A stretch of 64,000 bases of DNA, from NCBI GenBank assembly GCA_039819165.1, contig JBCBSM010000002.1:295832-359831 (forward strand). Direction: 5' to 3'. The DNA comes from Planctomycetota bacterium. Its GTDB lineage: Bacteria; Planctomycetota; Phycisphaerae; Phycisphaerales; UBA1924. Position 1 is the stretch's first letter; each line of letters opens with the position of its first letter. The position numbers and the translations under genes were made by a program. Positions 25,764 through 35,194 of the stretch are shown here, piece after piece. The notes below the pieces were generated by a model that searched no databases, was not told where the DNA came from, and was given only the letters and a program-made list of their open reading frames with translations.

Positions 25764-25785
25764 GGCAATAGGGAATGGGCAATGG
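25764..25785 (+). repeat. Left imperfect inverted repeat of the four-helix-bundle cassette
   Basis: 22 nt; 18 of 22 positions match the reverse complement of 26214-26235 and all four differences are transitions. It sits inside two tandem 14-nt units, 25757-25770 and 25771-25784. Confidence 0.7.
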
Positions 25786-25790
25786 CTGTG

Positions 25791-26150
25791 CTAGGCGAGC
25801 GATGCGATGAGTCCCGACAGCGGCTTGGCGCATTCGTTGATCGCGTCCTGGATTTCGGACTGGCCCTCCGCACTCAGGAACTCGAGGTCGAGCGCGACGA
25901 GTGCCTGCGATTCCAACTCGAATAGCGAACCGCGAGCCATTCGCAGGAATCGCGCGTAATCCGGCGTGCTGCCGCGGCCGTAGCCCTCGGCGATGTTGCT
26001 GACGACGCCGATCGCTGCTCGACGCATCTGCGACGTCAGTCCGAAGCGCTCGTCGGTCGGAAAGTGCGCCGTCGCCTCGTACACCAGCCGCACGAGCATC
26101 CTGCCGCGCTGCCACGCAACAAGATCCCTGTAGCTCTTGATGGCGGACAT
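25791..26150 (-). CDS. Four-helix-bundle protein (23S rRNA intervening-sequence protein family)
   Basis: 119 aa. The family pattern is clear: YRDLVAWQRGRMLVRLVYEA, then FGLTSQMRRAAIGVVSNIAE, GYGRGSTPDYARFLRMARGS and LFELESQALVALDLEF. Members occur in intervening sequences of 23S rRNA, as free-standing cassettes, and as accessory proteins (Avd) of diversity-generating retroelements. There is no reverse transcriptase here, so the cassette type is most likely. The gene lies between inverted repeats, between dcd and the ABM/nrdJ genes. ATG 26150 is used. Molecular function is not established. Confidence 0.9.
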   Translation of the reverse strand: MSAIKSYRDLVAWQRGRMLVRLVYEATAHFPTDERFGLTSQMRRAAIGVVSNIAEGYGRGSTPDYARFLRMARGSLFELESQALVALDLEFLSAEGQSEIQDAINECAKPLSGLIASLA

Positions 26151-26213
26151 CGTGCTTGCTCATCCTCAACCGATCTCGTGCATGGCTCAGTGGTGCGTCT
26201 CGCCACCCATTGC

Positions 26214-26235
26214 CTGTTGCCCACTCCCCATTGCC
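26214..26235 (-). repeat. Right imperfect inverted repeat of the four-helix-bundle cassette
   Basis: Reverse complement reads GGCAATGGGGAGTGGGCAAC and two further bases; partner of 25764-25785. Its last base is the first base of the dcd stop codon (26235-26237). Confidence 0.7.
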
Positions 26236-26807
26236 TAATCAACACGCGGCAGCGTCAACCCGCCCTGGTCCTGATACTTCCCCGCCTTGTCCGCGTAGCT
26301 CGTCGCGCACACCTGGTCGCCCTTGAGGAAGACCAGCTGGGCGATGCCCTCGTCGGCGTACACGCGGGCCGGCAGCGGCGTGGTGTTGCTGATCTCCAGC
26401 GTGATCTTGCCCCGCCACTCGGGCTCCAGCGGCGTGACGTTCACGATCAGGCCGCAGCGGGCGTAGGTGCTCTTGCCCACGCAGATGACCAGGCAGTCCC
26501 GCGGGATCTCGAAGAACTCCACCGTCTCGCACAGCGCGAAGCTGTTGGGCGGGATGATCACGTGGTCGCTGCCGATGGCGCCGCAGTCCACCTCGACGAA
26601 CAGGTCGTCGCTGAAGGCCTTGGGATCCACGACGGTGATGCCGCCGCTCTTGGGCGTCGGCGTGAAGATCTTGAAGCGGGGGCCGACGCGGACGTCGTAG
26701 CCGTAGCTCGACAGGCCGTAGGAGATCCGCCCGGGCCGCCGCTCGCCCCGCTCGAAGGGCTCGATGCGGACGAGTTGCTGGATCTGTTCGTCGCAGAGCA
26801 CGGGCAT
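26235..26807 (-). CDS. dcd: dCTP deaminase
   Basis: Deaminates dCTP to dUTP for thymidylate synthesis; trimeric dUTPase-like fold. 190 aa. Seen: [46 protein letters not shown] with the catalytic-region Glu, [19 protein letters not shown] (family active-site segment), and [23 protein letters not shown] 26807 has GAGGA about 10 nt upstream. Gene neighbours include nrdJ, so both act on deoxynucleotide supply; the four-helix-bundle cassette lies between them. Confidence 0.95.
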   Translation of the reverse strand: MPVLCDEQIQQLVRIEPFERGERRPGRISYGLSSYGYDVRVGPRFKIFTPTPKSGGITVVDPKAFSDDLFVEVDCGAIGSDHVIIPPNSFALCETVEFFEIPRDCLVICVGKSTYARCGLIVNVTPLEPEWRGKITLEISNTTPLPARVYADEGIAQLVFLKGDQVCATSYADKAGKYQDQGGLTLPRVD

Positions 26808-27226
26808 GGGGGCGGTCCTCGGAAGGGCCCTCTCGGGGCCCCTGGGAGCGGGCGGCCGATCGCGTCGGCCTCGGGCGGTGGGGTTCCTGCGTGTGCGGCC
26901 CGCCACGGGTGCTGCGGGGGCGGCGAGAAATATCGGCCAAGAGAGAGCGTACCTACAACAAATCGTGGATGCAAGACCCCGGACCACAAAATGCTGTATG
27001 CCCGGTGTCAGTTGGGCGGCTCTAGGCCTAATTGCCCTCGGCGCAGCGGTTTCCGGGTTCTAGCGACACGACGGCAACACCGGAGCCGACACGCGGCGAC
27101 ATCGATGATCCTATTGTATACCAAACAAATAGATGGCTGATGCCGCCCGGGAGCCCCCCGCGGCCGCGGCTCGTACAATGGAATCTCAGCCGTGATCCGC
27201 CCGCTCCCCACCGATCGCGAGGCCTC
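26808..27226. other. 419-nt divergent intergenic region, relatively AT-rich centre
   Basis: No gene is supported. The stretch 26930-27130 has clearly more A+T than the surroundings, and TACAAT occurs at 27174-27179 upstream of the FlgI-like gene. CCGGTGT at 27002-27008 pairs with ACACCGG at 27077-27083, 68 nt apart. I see no complete tRNA fold or riboswitch. It probably holds the promoters of dcd and the FlgI-like gene. Confidence 0.4.
27174..27179 (+). promoter_or_regulatory. -10-like hexamer TACAAT upstream of the FlgI-like gene
   Basis: TACAAT, 47 nt before ATG 27227. No -35 is recognisable at 16-18 nt upstream (GC-rich). Confidence 0.35.
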
Positions 27227-29242
27227 ATGAACCCGTCCATCGCCCGCCCGCTGCTGCGGGCCGCACCGCTGCTGTTCGTCGCGCTGGCGCTGGCCTGGTC
27301 GGCGGCCCTGCCGGGCTGCGCGGCGGGCCAGGTCCGCACCCCCGACCGCGGGGTGCTGCCGCCCTTCGACGGCCCCAGCGTGCTCAGCCGCACCATCGGG
27401 GCATCGGCGACGCTGATCGGCGCCGAGCCGCAACTTGTCTCGGGCATCGGCATCGTGGTGGGCGTGAAGGGCCGGGGCGGGCCGCTGCCCGAGAACGTCG
27501 AGTCCGAGCTCATCCGTGAGCTGAGCCTGCGGGAGGGCGCCCGCGGCGTGGACATGTTCTACGGCACGCCCTTCGAGGGCGAGAGCCCGCGGAGCTTCCT
27601 GCGGCGGTCGGACGTGGCGGTGGTGACGGTGGTGGCGGCGATCTCGCCGGGGCTGCCCGAGGGCACACGCTTCGACGCCTGGGTCGTGGCGCTCAACGCC
27701 AACACCGGTGTCGAGTCGCTGGCGGGCGGGCACCTGTGGCGGACCGACCTCCGCCTGGGCGCGCCGATGCGGCGGGGGCTCCGCGCCCGCGAGATCGCGT
27801 ACGTCGAGGGGCCGGTGTACGTCAATCCGTTCGCGCGGGGCGCCCGGGCGAGCGCGACCGAGGGCCGCATCATCGGCGGCGGCGTGGTGACCGACCCGCT
27901 GGACCTGGCCATCCGGCTGAACGCCTACAGCCCACGGCGAACCCGCGAGATCGCCTCGGTGCTCAACAGCCGCTTCGGGACGACGCGCTTCGATCGCGGC
28001 GACGTCGCCAGCGGACGGCTCACGGGCGAGGGCGACTCGGCGTCGGCGATCATCCGGCTGACCGTGCCGTGGTCGTACAAGGACAACGCCGCCGACTTCA
28101 TCAATCTGGTGCGGTACACCCATCCGGATTCGCAGGGCCGCGAGGATCGCTACGCCGCCCGCTACGCACGGGCGTTGATCGAGGAGCCCGCCTACGCCGA
28201 CGCGTTGGCGTGGTCGCTGGAGGCCATCGGGCTCGCATCGCTGCCGCACGTGCGGCCGCTGTACGACTACCCCGAGTATGCACCGCGGATGGCGGCGCTC
28301 CGCGTGGGCGCACGGCTGGGCGATGAGAAGGCCTGGCCCTATCTGCTCGACCTCGCGCGCTACGGCGACGAGGCCGAGCGGGTCGAGTCGCTCGAGCTGC
28401 TGGGCGTGATCAACAAGGGACCGATCGACTTCGTCATCGAGCAGCAGGCCGGCGACGGCAACGTGAGCGTCCGGGTAGCGGCCTACGAGGCGATGGAGCG
28501 ACGGGCCGGCCAGTTCGAGTTCATGTCGATGCTGCGGCGGGGCGCCATCCCGCCCGGGCAGGACCCCGTTCCCATCCTGCGGGATTGGTACGACGCGGCG
28601 CGGCTGGGCTTCCGCGGCAGTCTCGACGCCGGCCTGCGGCGGGACCTGACCGCCGCGGGCTTCGTGGTCGATCGCGTGCCGCTGGGCGATCCGCTCATCT
28701 GGATCCGCCAGCAGGGCGTCGCCGGCGTCGTGCTCTTCGGCTCCAACCTGGAGATCGCCCCGGGCGCCGTGCTCGCAATGGAGGATGGCAACCTGACGGT
28801 GGTCCGCGGCCGGGAGGGCGGCCCAGTCCGCGTCCGCTACCGGCACGACCCCGGCGGCTGGACGGTCAACATCGCGGACGCGCCCACCGATCTGCACGAA
28901 TTCATCGACTTCCTGACCACCGAGCCGACGATGGAGGACCCCGATCTGGGCCTGGGCATGAGCTTCGGCGGCGTGGTGGGCGTGCTCTCTCGGCTGCAGG
29001 AGGACAACGGCATCGTCCAGCGGCGGCCGGACGGCGACGCCGTCGCCGCGGCCTGGCGGGTCGAGCCCAACCGACTGCTCGACGACCTCCGCGGGCTGTC
29101 CCGGCGTGCCGCCGAAGACCGCGAGGAGCTCGAGGTCGTGCCCGACGACGAGGAGGATGAGTTTGACCCCTTCGAGGACCTGCTGAACGAGGGGCTGGAG
29201 CGAGATCCGGACGATGGGCCGACCAGCGCCGGGGGCCGCTAG
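27227..29242 (+). CDS. FlgI-like lipoprotein with HEAT-like repeats
   Basis: 671 aa. Signal sequence ending in LPGC (lipobox), so lipid-anchored. Residues about 45-300 resemble the flagellar P-ring protein FlgI: LVSGIGIVVGVKGRGG, VAVVTVVAAISPGLPEGTRF, LAGGHLWRTDLR and the later LNSRFGTTRF. Residues about 340-440 look like HEAT repeats (RMAALRVGARLGDEKAWPYL, SVRVAAYEAMERRAG), and a further domain and an acidic C-terminus follow. No other flagellar gene is near, and it is about twice the length of FlgI, so a role in a flagellum is not assumed. ATG 27227 with GAGG 5 nt upstream. Confidence 0.7.
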   Translation: MNPSIARPLLRAAPLLFVALALAWSAALPGCAAGQVRTPDRGVLPPFDGPSVLSRTIGASATLIGAEPQLVSGIGIVVGVKGRGGPLPENVESELIRELSLREGARGVDMFYGTPFEGESPRSFLRRSDVAVVTVVAAISPGLPEGTRFDAWVVALNANTGVESLAGGHLWRTDLRLGAPMRRGLRAREIAYVEGPVYVNPFARGARASATEGRIIGGGVVTDPLDLAIRLNAYSPRRTREIASVLNSRFGTTRFDRGDVASGRLTGEGDSASAIIRLTVPWSYKDNAADFINLVRYTHPDSQGREDRYAARYARALIEEPAYADALAWSLEAIGLASLPHVRPLYDYPEYAPRMAALRVGARLGDEKAWPYLLDLARYGDEAERVESLELLGVINKGPIDFVIEQQAGDGNVSVRVAAYEAMERRAGQFEFMSMLRRGAIPPGQDPVPILRDWYDAARLGFRGSLDAGLRRDLTAAGFVVDRVPLGDPLIWIRQQGVAGVVLFGSNLEIAPGAVLAMEDGNLTVVRGREGGPVRVRYRHDPGGWTVNIADAPTDLHEFIDFLTTEPTMEDPDLGLGMSFGGVVGVLSRLQEDNGIVQRRPDGDAVAAAWRVEPNRLLDDLRGLSRRAAEDREELEVVPDDEEDEFDPFEDLLNEGLERDPDDGPTSAGGR

Positions 29243-29407
29243 CCGGATGGCCGCCGGACCAACGATCGCCCCCCGGTTTCCGCCAGCATTCGGGGCGGCC
29301 TTGCCGATAGACCGTGCCGGCCGACGGCCCGCGGGAGGCGGCGCTCGCCGGCCGGTATACGACTCGCCGCTCGGATGCGTGCGCAGGCCCTGTGGACAGG
29401 AGGTCCG

Positions 29408-32400
29408 ATGCGGCTGGCCAAGCTGACCCTCAACGGGTTCAAGTCCTTCGACGACCGCACCGAGTTCGTCTTCGACGACCCGGTGACCGGCATCGTTGGG
29501 CCCAACGGCTGCGGCAAGAGCAACGTCGTCGACGCCGTCAAGTGGGTGCTGGGCGAGCGGAGCAGCAAGAGCCTCCGCGGCAAGGAGATGCTCGACGTCA
29601 TCTTCGCCGGGTCGGCCGCCCGCAAGCCCGCGGGCATGGCGGCGGTCACCCTCACCTTCGACAACCCGGTGCTCGAGGGCCGGCTGTGGGACGAGCTACA
29701 GCGGCAGCGCTCAGGCACGCAGGCGGTCGACGTCGTCAGCGTCGATGCCGCGGCCGAGGACGCCGAGATCGACGCGATGGCGGCGGACGGCGGCATCGAT
29801 CGCGGCCCGCTGGCGCAGCGAGGTTCGGTGCGGCGGGGGCTGCCCATCGACGACGATGTGGTCGAGATCGAGCGGCGGCTGTACCGCGACGGCGGCAGCC
29901 AATACCTGATCAACGGCGCGCGGTGCCGCCTCCGCGACATCCGCGACCTGTTCCTGGATACGGGCGTGGGCGCGGACGCCTACTCGATCATCGAGCAGGG
30001 CCGCGTCGACGCGATGCTGCTGGCCAACCCGCAGGAGCGGCGCTCGATCTTCGAGGAGGCCGCCGGCGTGGCCCGCTATCGCCAGCGGCGAGTCGAATCC
30101 ATCCGCGAGCTGGACCGGGCCGAGCGGAACCTGGCCGTCACGCGGGAGCAGCTCGCGAGCACCGAGCGGCGGCTGCGGATCGTGCGGGGGCAGGCCGCCA
30201 AGGCCCGCCGGTTCCTGGAGCTGGACGCCGACCTGCGGGCGTGGCGCGCGGCGCGGGCGCTGGCACAGCACGACGCGCTGACCGCGGCGCTCGAGCAGAT
30301 CTATGCCGAGATGGGCGACGTCGGCACCCAGCGCGACGCGGCCGAGGCGAGCCTCCGCACGCTCGAGGCGGGCCGCCAGAAGGCAGAGGTCGAGCGGCAC
30401 GAGGCGAGCCAGGCGGTGCGAGCGTCGGAGGATCGCCTCGCCGAGGTCCGCCACGCCGCCGAGGCCGCGCGGCAGCGGCTCGAGATGGCCACCCGGGCGG
30501 CCCGGGACGCCCGCGCCCGGGCCGGCACCGACGCCGGACGGCTCCGCGACGCCGATGCGTCGATCGAGCGGGCCGAGCGGGATCGCGAGCGGGCCAGCGA
30601 CCGCGTTGCTGCCGCGGCCGAGAAGCTCGCCGACGCCGACCGCACGCTGGACGAACTCGTGGAACGACGCGAGGCGGCACAGCGGGCCGTCGCCGCCGCG
30701 CGGCAGGCGCACGCCGAAGCCCGCCGCCGCGTCGAGCGGATCACCGGCGACCACCACGCGGCGCGGGCGCGGCTCGACGAGGCTCATCGTCGGTCGGAGA
30801 CGCTCGATGCATCGCTCCGCGAACTCCGCGGCCGGGCCGAGACACTCGATGCGCAGGCCCGCGAGGCTCACACCCGGCGCGATGGCGCGCGGACGCACGC
30901 CGGCAAGAGCCGCGACGCCGCCGAAACGCAGGCCGCCGAGGTCGAGCGGCTGGACACGCGGGCGCGATCGCTGGGCGACGACCGCTCGCGGCACGCCATC
31001 GAGGTCAAGCGGCTCGAGGAGCGCCGCCTGCGGCTGGAGACCCGAGCCCACGCGCTGCGCGAGCTGCTCGAGTCGCGCGAGGGGCTCGGCGAGCCCGCGC
31101 GGCGGGTGATCGAGATGGCCGGCCGCGGCGAGGCCTTCCACGGCGTGCTCGCGCCGCTGGCCGATCTCGTCCGCGTGCCGCTCGAGCACGCGCCGCAGGT
31201 CGAGGCGGTGCTCGGCCCGCTGCTGTCGGCGATCGTGGTGCCGAGCCTGGATCGCATGCCGTCGGCCGACGAGCTGGCGCAGCTCACCGGGCGGGTGCAC
31301 TTCGTGCCGCTCGGGCTCGCCGCACCAACGACCGGCCCGGACCCGGCCGCCGAGGCGCTGCGGGCGACCGGGCAGATTTTGCCGCTGCGGCACGTCGCCG
31401 AGGTCGATCGCGAGGCGTGCGCGCGGCTGGGCGTCGATCCGATCGTCGTGGCGCGGCTGCTCGATACGCTGCTTCACAACTGCTGGCGGGCGGCGAGCCT
31501 GGAGGCGGCCTCGCTGCTGAGTGCCGGGCCGATCCCCGGCGCGACCATCGCCGACCCCGAGGCCCGCGTGCTGCGATTCCCGGGCATCGTCGCGGCGGGC
31601 CCGATGGGCGGCGAGGACGCCGGTGGCACGGGCCTGCTGCAACGCCGCGCCGAGCACGAGCGGCTCAAGCACGAGTTGGGCGAGGCGACCGATGCACTGG
31701 CGCGGGCGTCGGGCACGCTGCGGGATTTCGACGCGCAGGCCGCGCACGTCAGCGAGGCGCTCTCGGCGGCGCAGCGGCGGCTCAGCGAGCTGAGCCAGGC
31801 CCGCATCCGCGCCGAGGGAGACGCCGATCGCGCCGCCGACGAGGCCGACCGCCTCGACCGCGACCTCGCGCAGGCAGCGAGCGAGGCCGACGCGATGCTG
31901 GCCGATCTCACCTCGGCCCGGGAGCAGATCGGCCAGCTCGAGGAAAAGCTGGGATCCCTCGAGTCGATCCTGGCCGACGAACGGGCGACCCAGGACGAGG
32001 CGGAGGCGAAGGCCGAGGCGCTCGAGACCGAGGCGGACGCGACGGCCGAGGCGCTCACCGAGGCCCGCGTCGCGGCGAGCACGCTGGGCGAGCAGCTCAA
32101 CGCGACGAGGCAGGAGCTGACGGCGCTCGACTCGGGGCTGGAGCGGCAGCGGGCGGCGCGGGGCGAGATCGCCGCGCAGCTCGCCCACGCCACCGAGCTG
32201 GCCGAAGCGCACGAGCAGACCGCCGCCGATGCGGCCCGCACCATCGACGAGCACGAGGCCGACGCGCAGCGGGCCCAGGAGGGCATCGCGGGCGTGCGGC
32301 AGCGGGCCGAGGATGCGCGGGCGCAGGCGGCGGACGTCGAGCGCCGCCTCGATGCGCAGCGGCGGCAGTCATCGGACATCGAGCAGCGATGGCACGCCCT

Positions 32401-33433
32401 GGAGTTGCGGCACCGCGAAGCCAACATCCGCGGCGAGGCTCTCGTCCAGCGGACCGCCGACGAGGACGGACCCGACCTGTGGGCCGAGCTCGAGGACTAC
32501 CGGAGCATCCTCGCCGACGGCGTGCGGCCGGTGGGGGAGCAAGAGGCGACCGAGGCGATCGATGCGCTGCGATCGGCCATCGCCAGGCTCGGTAGCGTCA
32601 ACACGGCGGCGCTCGACGAGGAGGGGCAGCTGGAGGGCAAGAACGAGGCGCTCGCGGCGCAGGTGGCCGACATCGACGCCGCGCGGCAGCGGCTGGAGAC
32701 GCTCATCGAGCGGCTCAACGACGCAAGCCGGACGCGCTTTAGCGAGATGCTCGAGACCATCCGCGAGAGCTTCGCGGGCGACAACGGGCTGTTCCGCCAG
32801 CTCTTCGGCGGCGGCCGCGCGGAGATCCGCCTGATGCCGCTGGTCCGCGAGGTCGACGGCAAGAAGGTGCAGACCGACGAGATCGACGTGCTCGAGAGCG
32901 GCATCGAGATCGTCGCGCGGCCGCCCGGCAAGCAGCCCCGCTCGATCAGCCAGCTCTCGGGCGGCGAGAAGGCGATGACCGCCGTCGCGCTGCTGCTGGC
33001 GATCTTCAAGAGCAAGCCCAGCTGCTTCTGCGTGCTCGACGAGGTCGACGCCGCGCTCGATGACGCCAACGTGGATCGCTTCTGCCGCGTCATCCGCGCC
33101 TTCAGCAACACCAGCAACTTCATCGTCGTGACGCACCACAAGAAGACGATGGCGATGTGCGACCGGCTGCACGGCGTGACGATGCAGGAGCGGGGCGTGT
33201 CGACCCGCGTGGGCGTCCGCTTCGACCAGGTCGGCCCCGACGGCAAGCTCGCCGACGCCGCGGTCGACGGCAGCACCACCACGAAGCGGCCGGCCGACGA
33301 CGCACGCGAGGAGCCGGCCACGGAAGAGCCAGAGCGGCCACGGCTCCGCAACGCGCTGGCGCACCTCGGCGCGGCGCCCCAGGAGGTCGAGGCACCCGAG
33401 GCGGACGAGCCCGCTTTGGCGTCGACGACCTAG
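29408..33433 (+). CDS. smc: Chromosome segregation protein SMC
   Basis: Structural maintenance of chromosomes ATPase, 1341 aa. Walker A GPNGCGKS at residues 31-38, a long N-terminal coiled coil, a hinge region at about residues 560-720 (GEAFHGVLAPLADLV through PIPGATIADPEARVLRFPG), a second coiled coil, then signature LSGGEKAMTAVALLLAIF at about 1183 and Walker B CFCVLDEVDAALDD. A C-terminal extension of about 60 residues is charged and unconserved. ATG 29408 has AGGAGG just upstream. Longer than the usual 1150-1200 residues. It precedes a GmhA-type isomerase by three bases; ScpA/B are not in the window. Confidence 0.95.
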   Translation: MRLAKLTLNGFKSFDDRTEFVFDDPVTGIVGPNGCGKSNVVDAVKWVLGERSSKSLRGKEMLDVIFAGSAARKPAGMAAVTLTFDNPVLEGRLWDELQRQRSGTQAVDVVSVDAAAEDAEIDAMAADGGIDRGPLAQRGSVRRGLPIDDDVVEIERRLYRDGGSQYLINGARCRLRDIRDLFLDTGVGADAYSIIEQGRVDAMLLANPQERRSIFEEAAGVARYRQRRVESIRELDRAERNLAVTREQLASTERRLRIVRGQAAKARRFLELDADLRAWRAARALAQHDALTAALEQIYAEMGDVGTQRDAAEASLRTLEAGRQKAEVERHEASQAVRASEDRLAEVRHAAEAARQRLEMATRAARDARARAGTDAGRLRDADASIERAERDRERASDRVAAAAEKLADADRTLDELVERREAAQRAVAAARQAHAEARRRVERITGDHHAARARLDEAHRRSETLDASLRELRGRAETLDAQAREAHTRRDGARTHAGKSRDAAETQAAEVERLDTRARSLGDDRSRHAIEVKRLEERRLRLETRAHALRELLESREGLGEPARRVIEMAGRGEAFHGVLAPLADLVRVPLEHAPQVEAVLGPLLSAIVVPSLDRMPSADELAQLTGRVHFVPLGLAAPTTGPDPAAEALRATGQILPLRHVAEVDREACARLGVDPIVVARLLDTLLHNCWRAASLEAASLLSAGPIPGATIADPEARVLRFPGIVAAGPMGGEDAGGTGLLQRRAEHERLKHELGEATDALARASGTLRDFDAQAAHVSEALSAAQRRLSELSQARIRAEGDADRAADEADRLDRDLAQAASEADAMLADLTSAREQIGQLEEKLGSLESILADERATQDEAEAKAEALETEADATAEALTEARVAASTLGEQLNATRQELTALDSGLERQRAARGEIAAQLAHATELAEAHEQTAADAARTIDEHEADAQRAQEGIAGVRQRAEDARAQAADVERRLDAQRRQSSDIEQRWHALELRHREANIRGEALVQRTADEDGPDLWAELEDYRSILADGVRPVGEQEATEAIDALRSAIARLGSVNTAALDEEGQLEGKNEALAAQVADIDAARQRLETLIERLNDASRTRFSEMLETIRESFAGDNGLFRQLFGGGRAEIRLMPLVREVDGKKVQTDEIDVLESGIEIVARPPGKQPRSISQLSGGEKAMTAVALLLAIFKSKPSCFCVLDEVDAALDDANVDRFCRVIRAFSNTSNFIVVTHHKKTMAMCDRLHGVTMQERGVSTRVGVRFDQVGPDGKLADAAVDGSTTTKRPADDAREEPATEEPERPRLRNALAHLGAAPQEVEAPEADEPALASTT

Positions 33434-33436
33434 GCC

Positions 33437-34012
33437 GTGCGGGAGGCCTTCACCAACGCGCGGCTCGCGCTCGACGCCTTCCTGGCGGACGGCGCCAACG
33501 TCGATCGGCTCGATCACGCCGCCGATCTGCTCGCCTCGGCCCTGCAGGCGGGCGGCAAGGTCCTGGCCTGCGGCAACGGCGGATCGGCCTGCGACGCGAT
33601 GCACTTCTGCGAGGAACTCACCGGCCGCTTCCGCGAGGATCGCGACCCGCTGGCCGCCATCAGCCTGACCGACCCGGGCCACCTGACCTGCGTGGCCAAC
33701 GACTACGGCTACGACCACGTCTTTGCCCGGGGCGTGCGGGCCCTCGGCCACGCCGGCGACGTGCTGGTTGCGCTGAGCACCAGCGGCAACTCGCCGAGCG
33801 TGGTCCGCGCCGTCGAGGCGGCGCGGGACGCGGGGATGGCCACCATCGCGTTGCTGGGCCGGGACGGCGGGGCGCTGGCGGGAGCAGCCGACCTGGAGTG
33901 GATCGTGCCGGGCGTGCCCGCCGACGCGCCGACGGCCGACCGCATCCAGGAAATCCACATGCTCATCCTGCACGCGCTGATCGAGGGCATCGAGGCGCGG
34001 CTGTTCGGCTGA
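33437..34012 (+). CDS. gmhA: SIS-domain sedoheptulose-7-phosphate isomerase (GmhA-type)
   Basis: 191 aa. SIS fold with VLACGNGGSACDAMHFCEEL, FREDRDPLAAISLTDP, NDYGYDHVFARGVRALGHAG, VLVALSTSGNSPSVVRAVE, and the C-terminal QEIHMLILHALIEGIE that supplies an active-site His in GmhA. It converts sedoheptulose-7-P to heptose-7-P for lipopolysaccharide core or other heptose glycans. Start GTG 33437, three bases after smc stops; no Shine-Dalgarno was sought beyond the smc end. DiaA-type proteins are similar, so the exact role carries some doubt. Confidence 0.82.
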   Translation: MREAFTNARLALDAFLADGANVDRLDHAADLLASALQAGGKVLACGNGGSACDAMHFCEELTGRFREDRDPLAAISLTDPGHLTCVANDYGYDHVFARGVRALGHAGDVLVALSTSGNSPSVVRAVEAARDAGMATIALLGRDGGALAGAADLEWIVPGVPADAPTADRIQEIHMLILHALIEGIEARLFG

Positions 34013-34031
34013 GCGCTGGCGGGCGTTCCGC

Positions 34032-34037
34032 TATCAT
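34032..34037 (+). promoter_or_regulatory. -10-like hexamer TATCAT, 8 nt before the glutaminase ATG
   Basis: TATCAT, 8 nt, then ATG 34046; same layout as at miaB. No Shine-Dalgarno is present. Confidence 0.4.
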
Positions 34038-34045
34038 GCCCGCCT

Positions 34046-35128
34046 ATGGCCGACGCCATGCGCATCTCGCGGGTCCTCGATGCGCTGCACGCGCGGTACG
34101 CCGCGCTCGATGAGGGCGCGCTGGCGGACTACATCCCCGAGCTGACCGAGGTGGATCCCTCGCTGCTGGCCATCTCGATCGCCACGACGGGCCGCGACGG
34201 CGAGGCCCGCGTGCACACGGCGGGCGATTGCGACGAGGCGTTCACGATCCAGTCGGTCTCCAAGCCGTTCACCTACGGGCGGGCGCTCGAGCTGCACGGC
34301 CGCGAACCGGTGCTGGGCCGCGTGGGCGTCGAGCCCACGGGCGACGCCTTCAACTCGATCATCAAGCTCGACGCCGCCAACCGCCCGCACAATCCCTGCG
34401 TCAACGCGGGCGCGATCGCGGTGACGAGCATGCTGGCCAGGGACGATCCGACGACGAGCCTGAAGGACCTGCTCGATCTGTTCGGCCGCTTCGCGGGGCG
34501 GAAGCTGACGATCGATGCGCCGGTGTTCACCAGCGAGCGGACGCACGGGCACCGCAACCGCGCAATCGCCCACCTGATGCGGCACTTCGGCATGATCGCC
34601 GGCGACGCGGGCGTGGACGAGGTGCTCGACCTGTACTTCCAGCAGTGCTCGATCCGGGTCACGTGCCGCGACCTGGCGGTGATGGCCGCCACGCTGGCCA
34701 ACGGCGGCGTCAACCCGCAGACGGGCGCGCGTGCGATGGAGACCGGCTACGTCCGCGACGTGCTGACGGTGATGTACACCTGCGGCATGTACGACTATGC
34801 GGGCCAGTGGGCCTACACCGTGGGGCTGCCGGCCAAGAGCGGCATCTCGGGCGCCATCATCGCGGTGGTGCCGGGGCGGCTGGGCATCGCGGTGTACTCG
34901 CCCCGCGTCGATCGGCACGGCCACAGCGTCCGCGGGCTCCGGGTGTGCGAGGACCTGTCGGCGGAGTTTGGCATGCACCTCTTCGACGCGTCGATGCTGG
35001 AGGCGACGGCCGCCGACGACCTGTTCGCCCCCCGCGACGACGAGGACGAGATGCCCGACGCATCGGTCATCGCCACACCCGAGGGCTACACGCCGGACCG
35101 CGGGCGAGCGCCGGAGGGGGGCGGCTAG
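34046..35128 (+). CDS. glsA: Glutaminase (serine beta-lactamase-like fold)
   Basis: Hydrolyses glutamine to glutamate and ammonia. 360 aa, about 50 longer than usual because of a C-terminal extension rich in Asp and Glu (residues about 310-360). Catalytic SxxK in [13 protein letters not shown] (Ser70, Lys73). Other family segments: [69 protein letters not shown] and [20 protein letters not shown]. Start ATG 34046; the hexamer TATCAT 8 nt upstream suggests its own promoter. Confidence 0.93.
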   Translation: MADAMRISRVLDALHARYAALDEGALADYIPELTEVDPSLLAISIATTGRDGEARVHTAGDCDEAFTIQSVSKPFTYGRALELHGREPVLGRVGVEPTGDAFNSIIKLDAANRPHNPCVNAGAIAVTSMLARDDPTTSLKDLLDLFGRFAGRKLTIDAPVFTSERTHGHRNRAIAHLMRHFGMIAGDAGVDEVLDLYFQQCSIRVTCRDLAVMAATLANGGVNPQTGARAMETGYVRDVLTVMYTCGMYDYAGQWAYTVGLPAKSGISGAIIAVVPGRLGIAVYSPRVDRHGHSVRGLRVCEDLSAEFGMHLFDASMLEATAADDLFAPRDDEDEMPDASVIATPEGYTPDRGRAPEGGG

Positions 35129-35181
35129 GGCGTCCTCGGCCGCTCGGCCGCGGTCCCGGGGCCCGCGGCACCGATCGCCGC

Positions 35182-35187
35182 TATCCT
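35182..35187 (+). promoter_or_regulatory. -10-like hexamer TATCCT, 7 nt before the SDR gene's GTG
   Basis: TATCCT, then 7 nt, then GTG 35195. No Shine-Dalgarno is seen. It supports the GTG start. Confidence 0.35.
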
Positions 35188-35194
35188 GCCGGCC

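Larger units (their letters stand above)
25757..26235. mobile_element. Four-helix-bundle gene flanked by imperfect inverted repeats (MITE-like unit)
   Basis: The four-helix-bundle gene at 25791-26150 is bracketed by G/A-rich repeats in opposite orientation (25764-25785 and 26214-26235). The left side has two tandem units of GGGAATGGGCAAT(A/G). The right end coincides with the stop codon of dcd. No transposase is present. I interpret this as an inserted cassette of the kind that often surrounds four-helix-bundle (23S intervening-sequence) genes; whether it moves is not known. Confidence 0.5.

Noticed and set aside
25791-26150. Diversity-generating retroelement accessory gene (avd)
   Set aside because: The four-helix-bundle family includes Avd, but no reverse transcriptase, template repeat or variable repeat is present nearby.
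27040-27075. tRNA-like GGTTCTAGC segment
   Set aside because: No acceptor, D or anticodon stems can be built around it.
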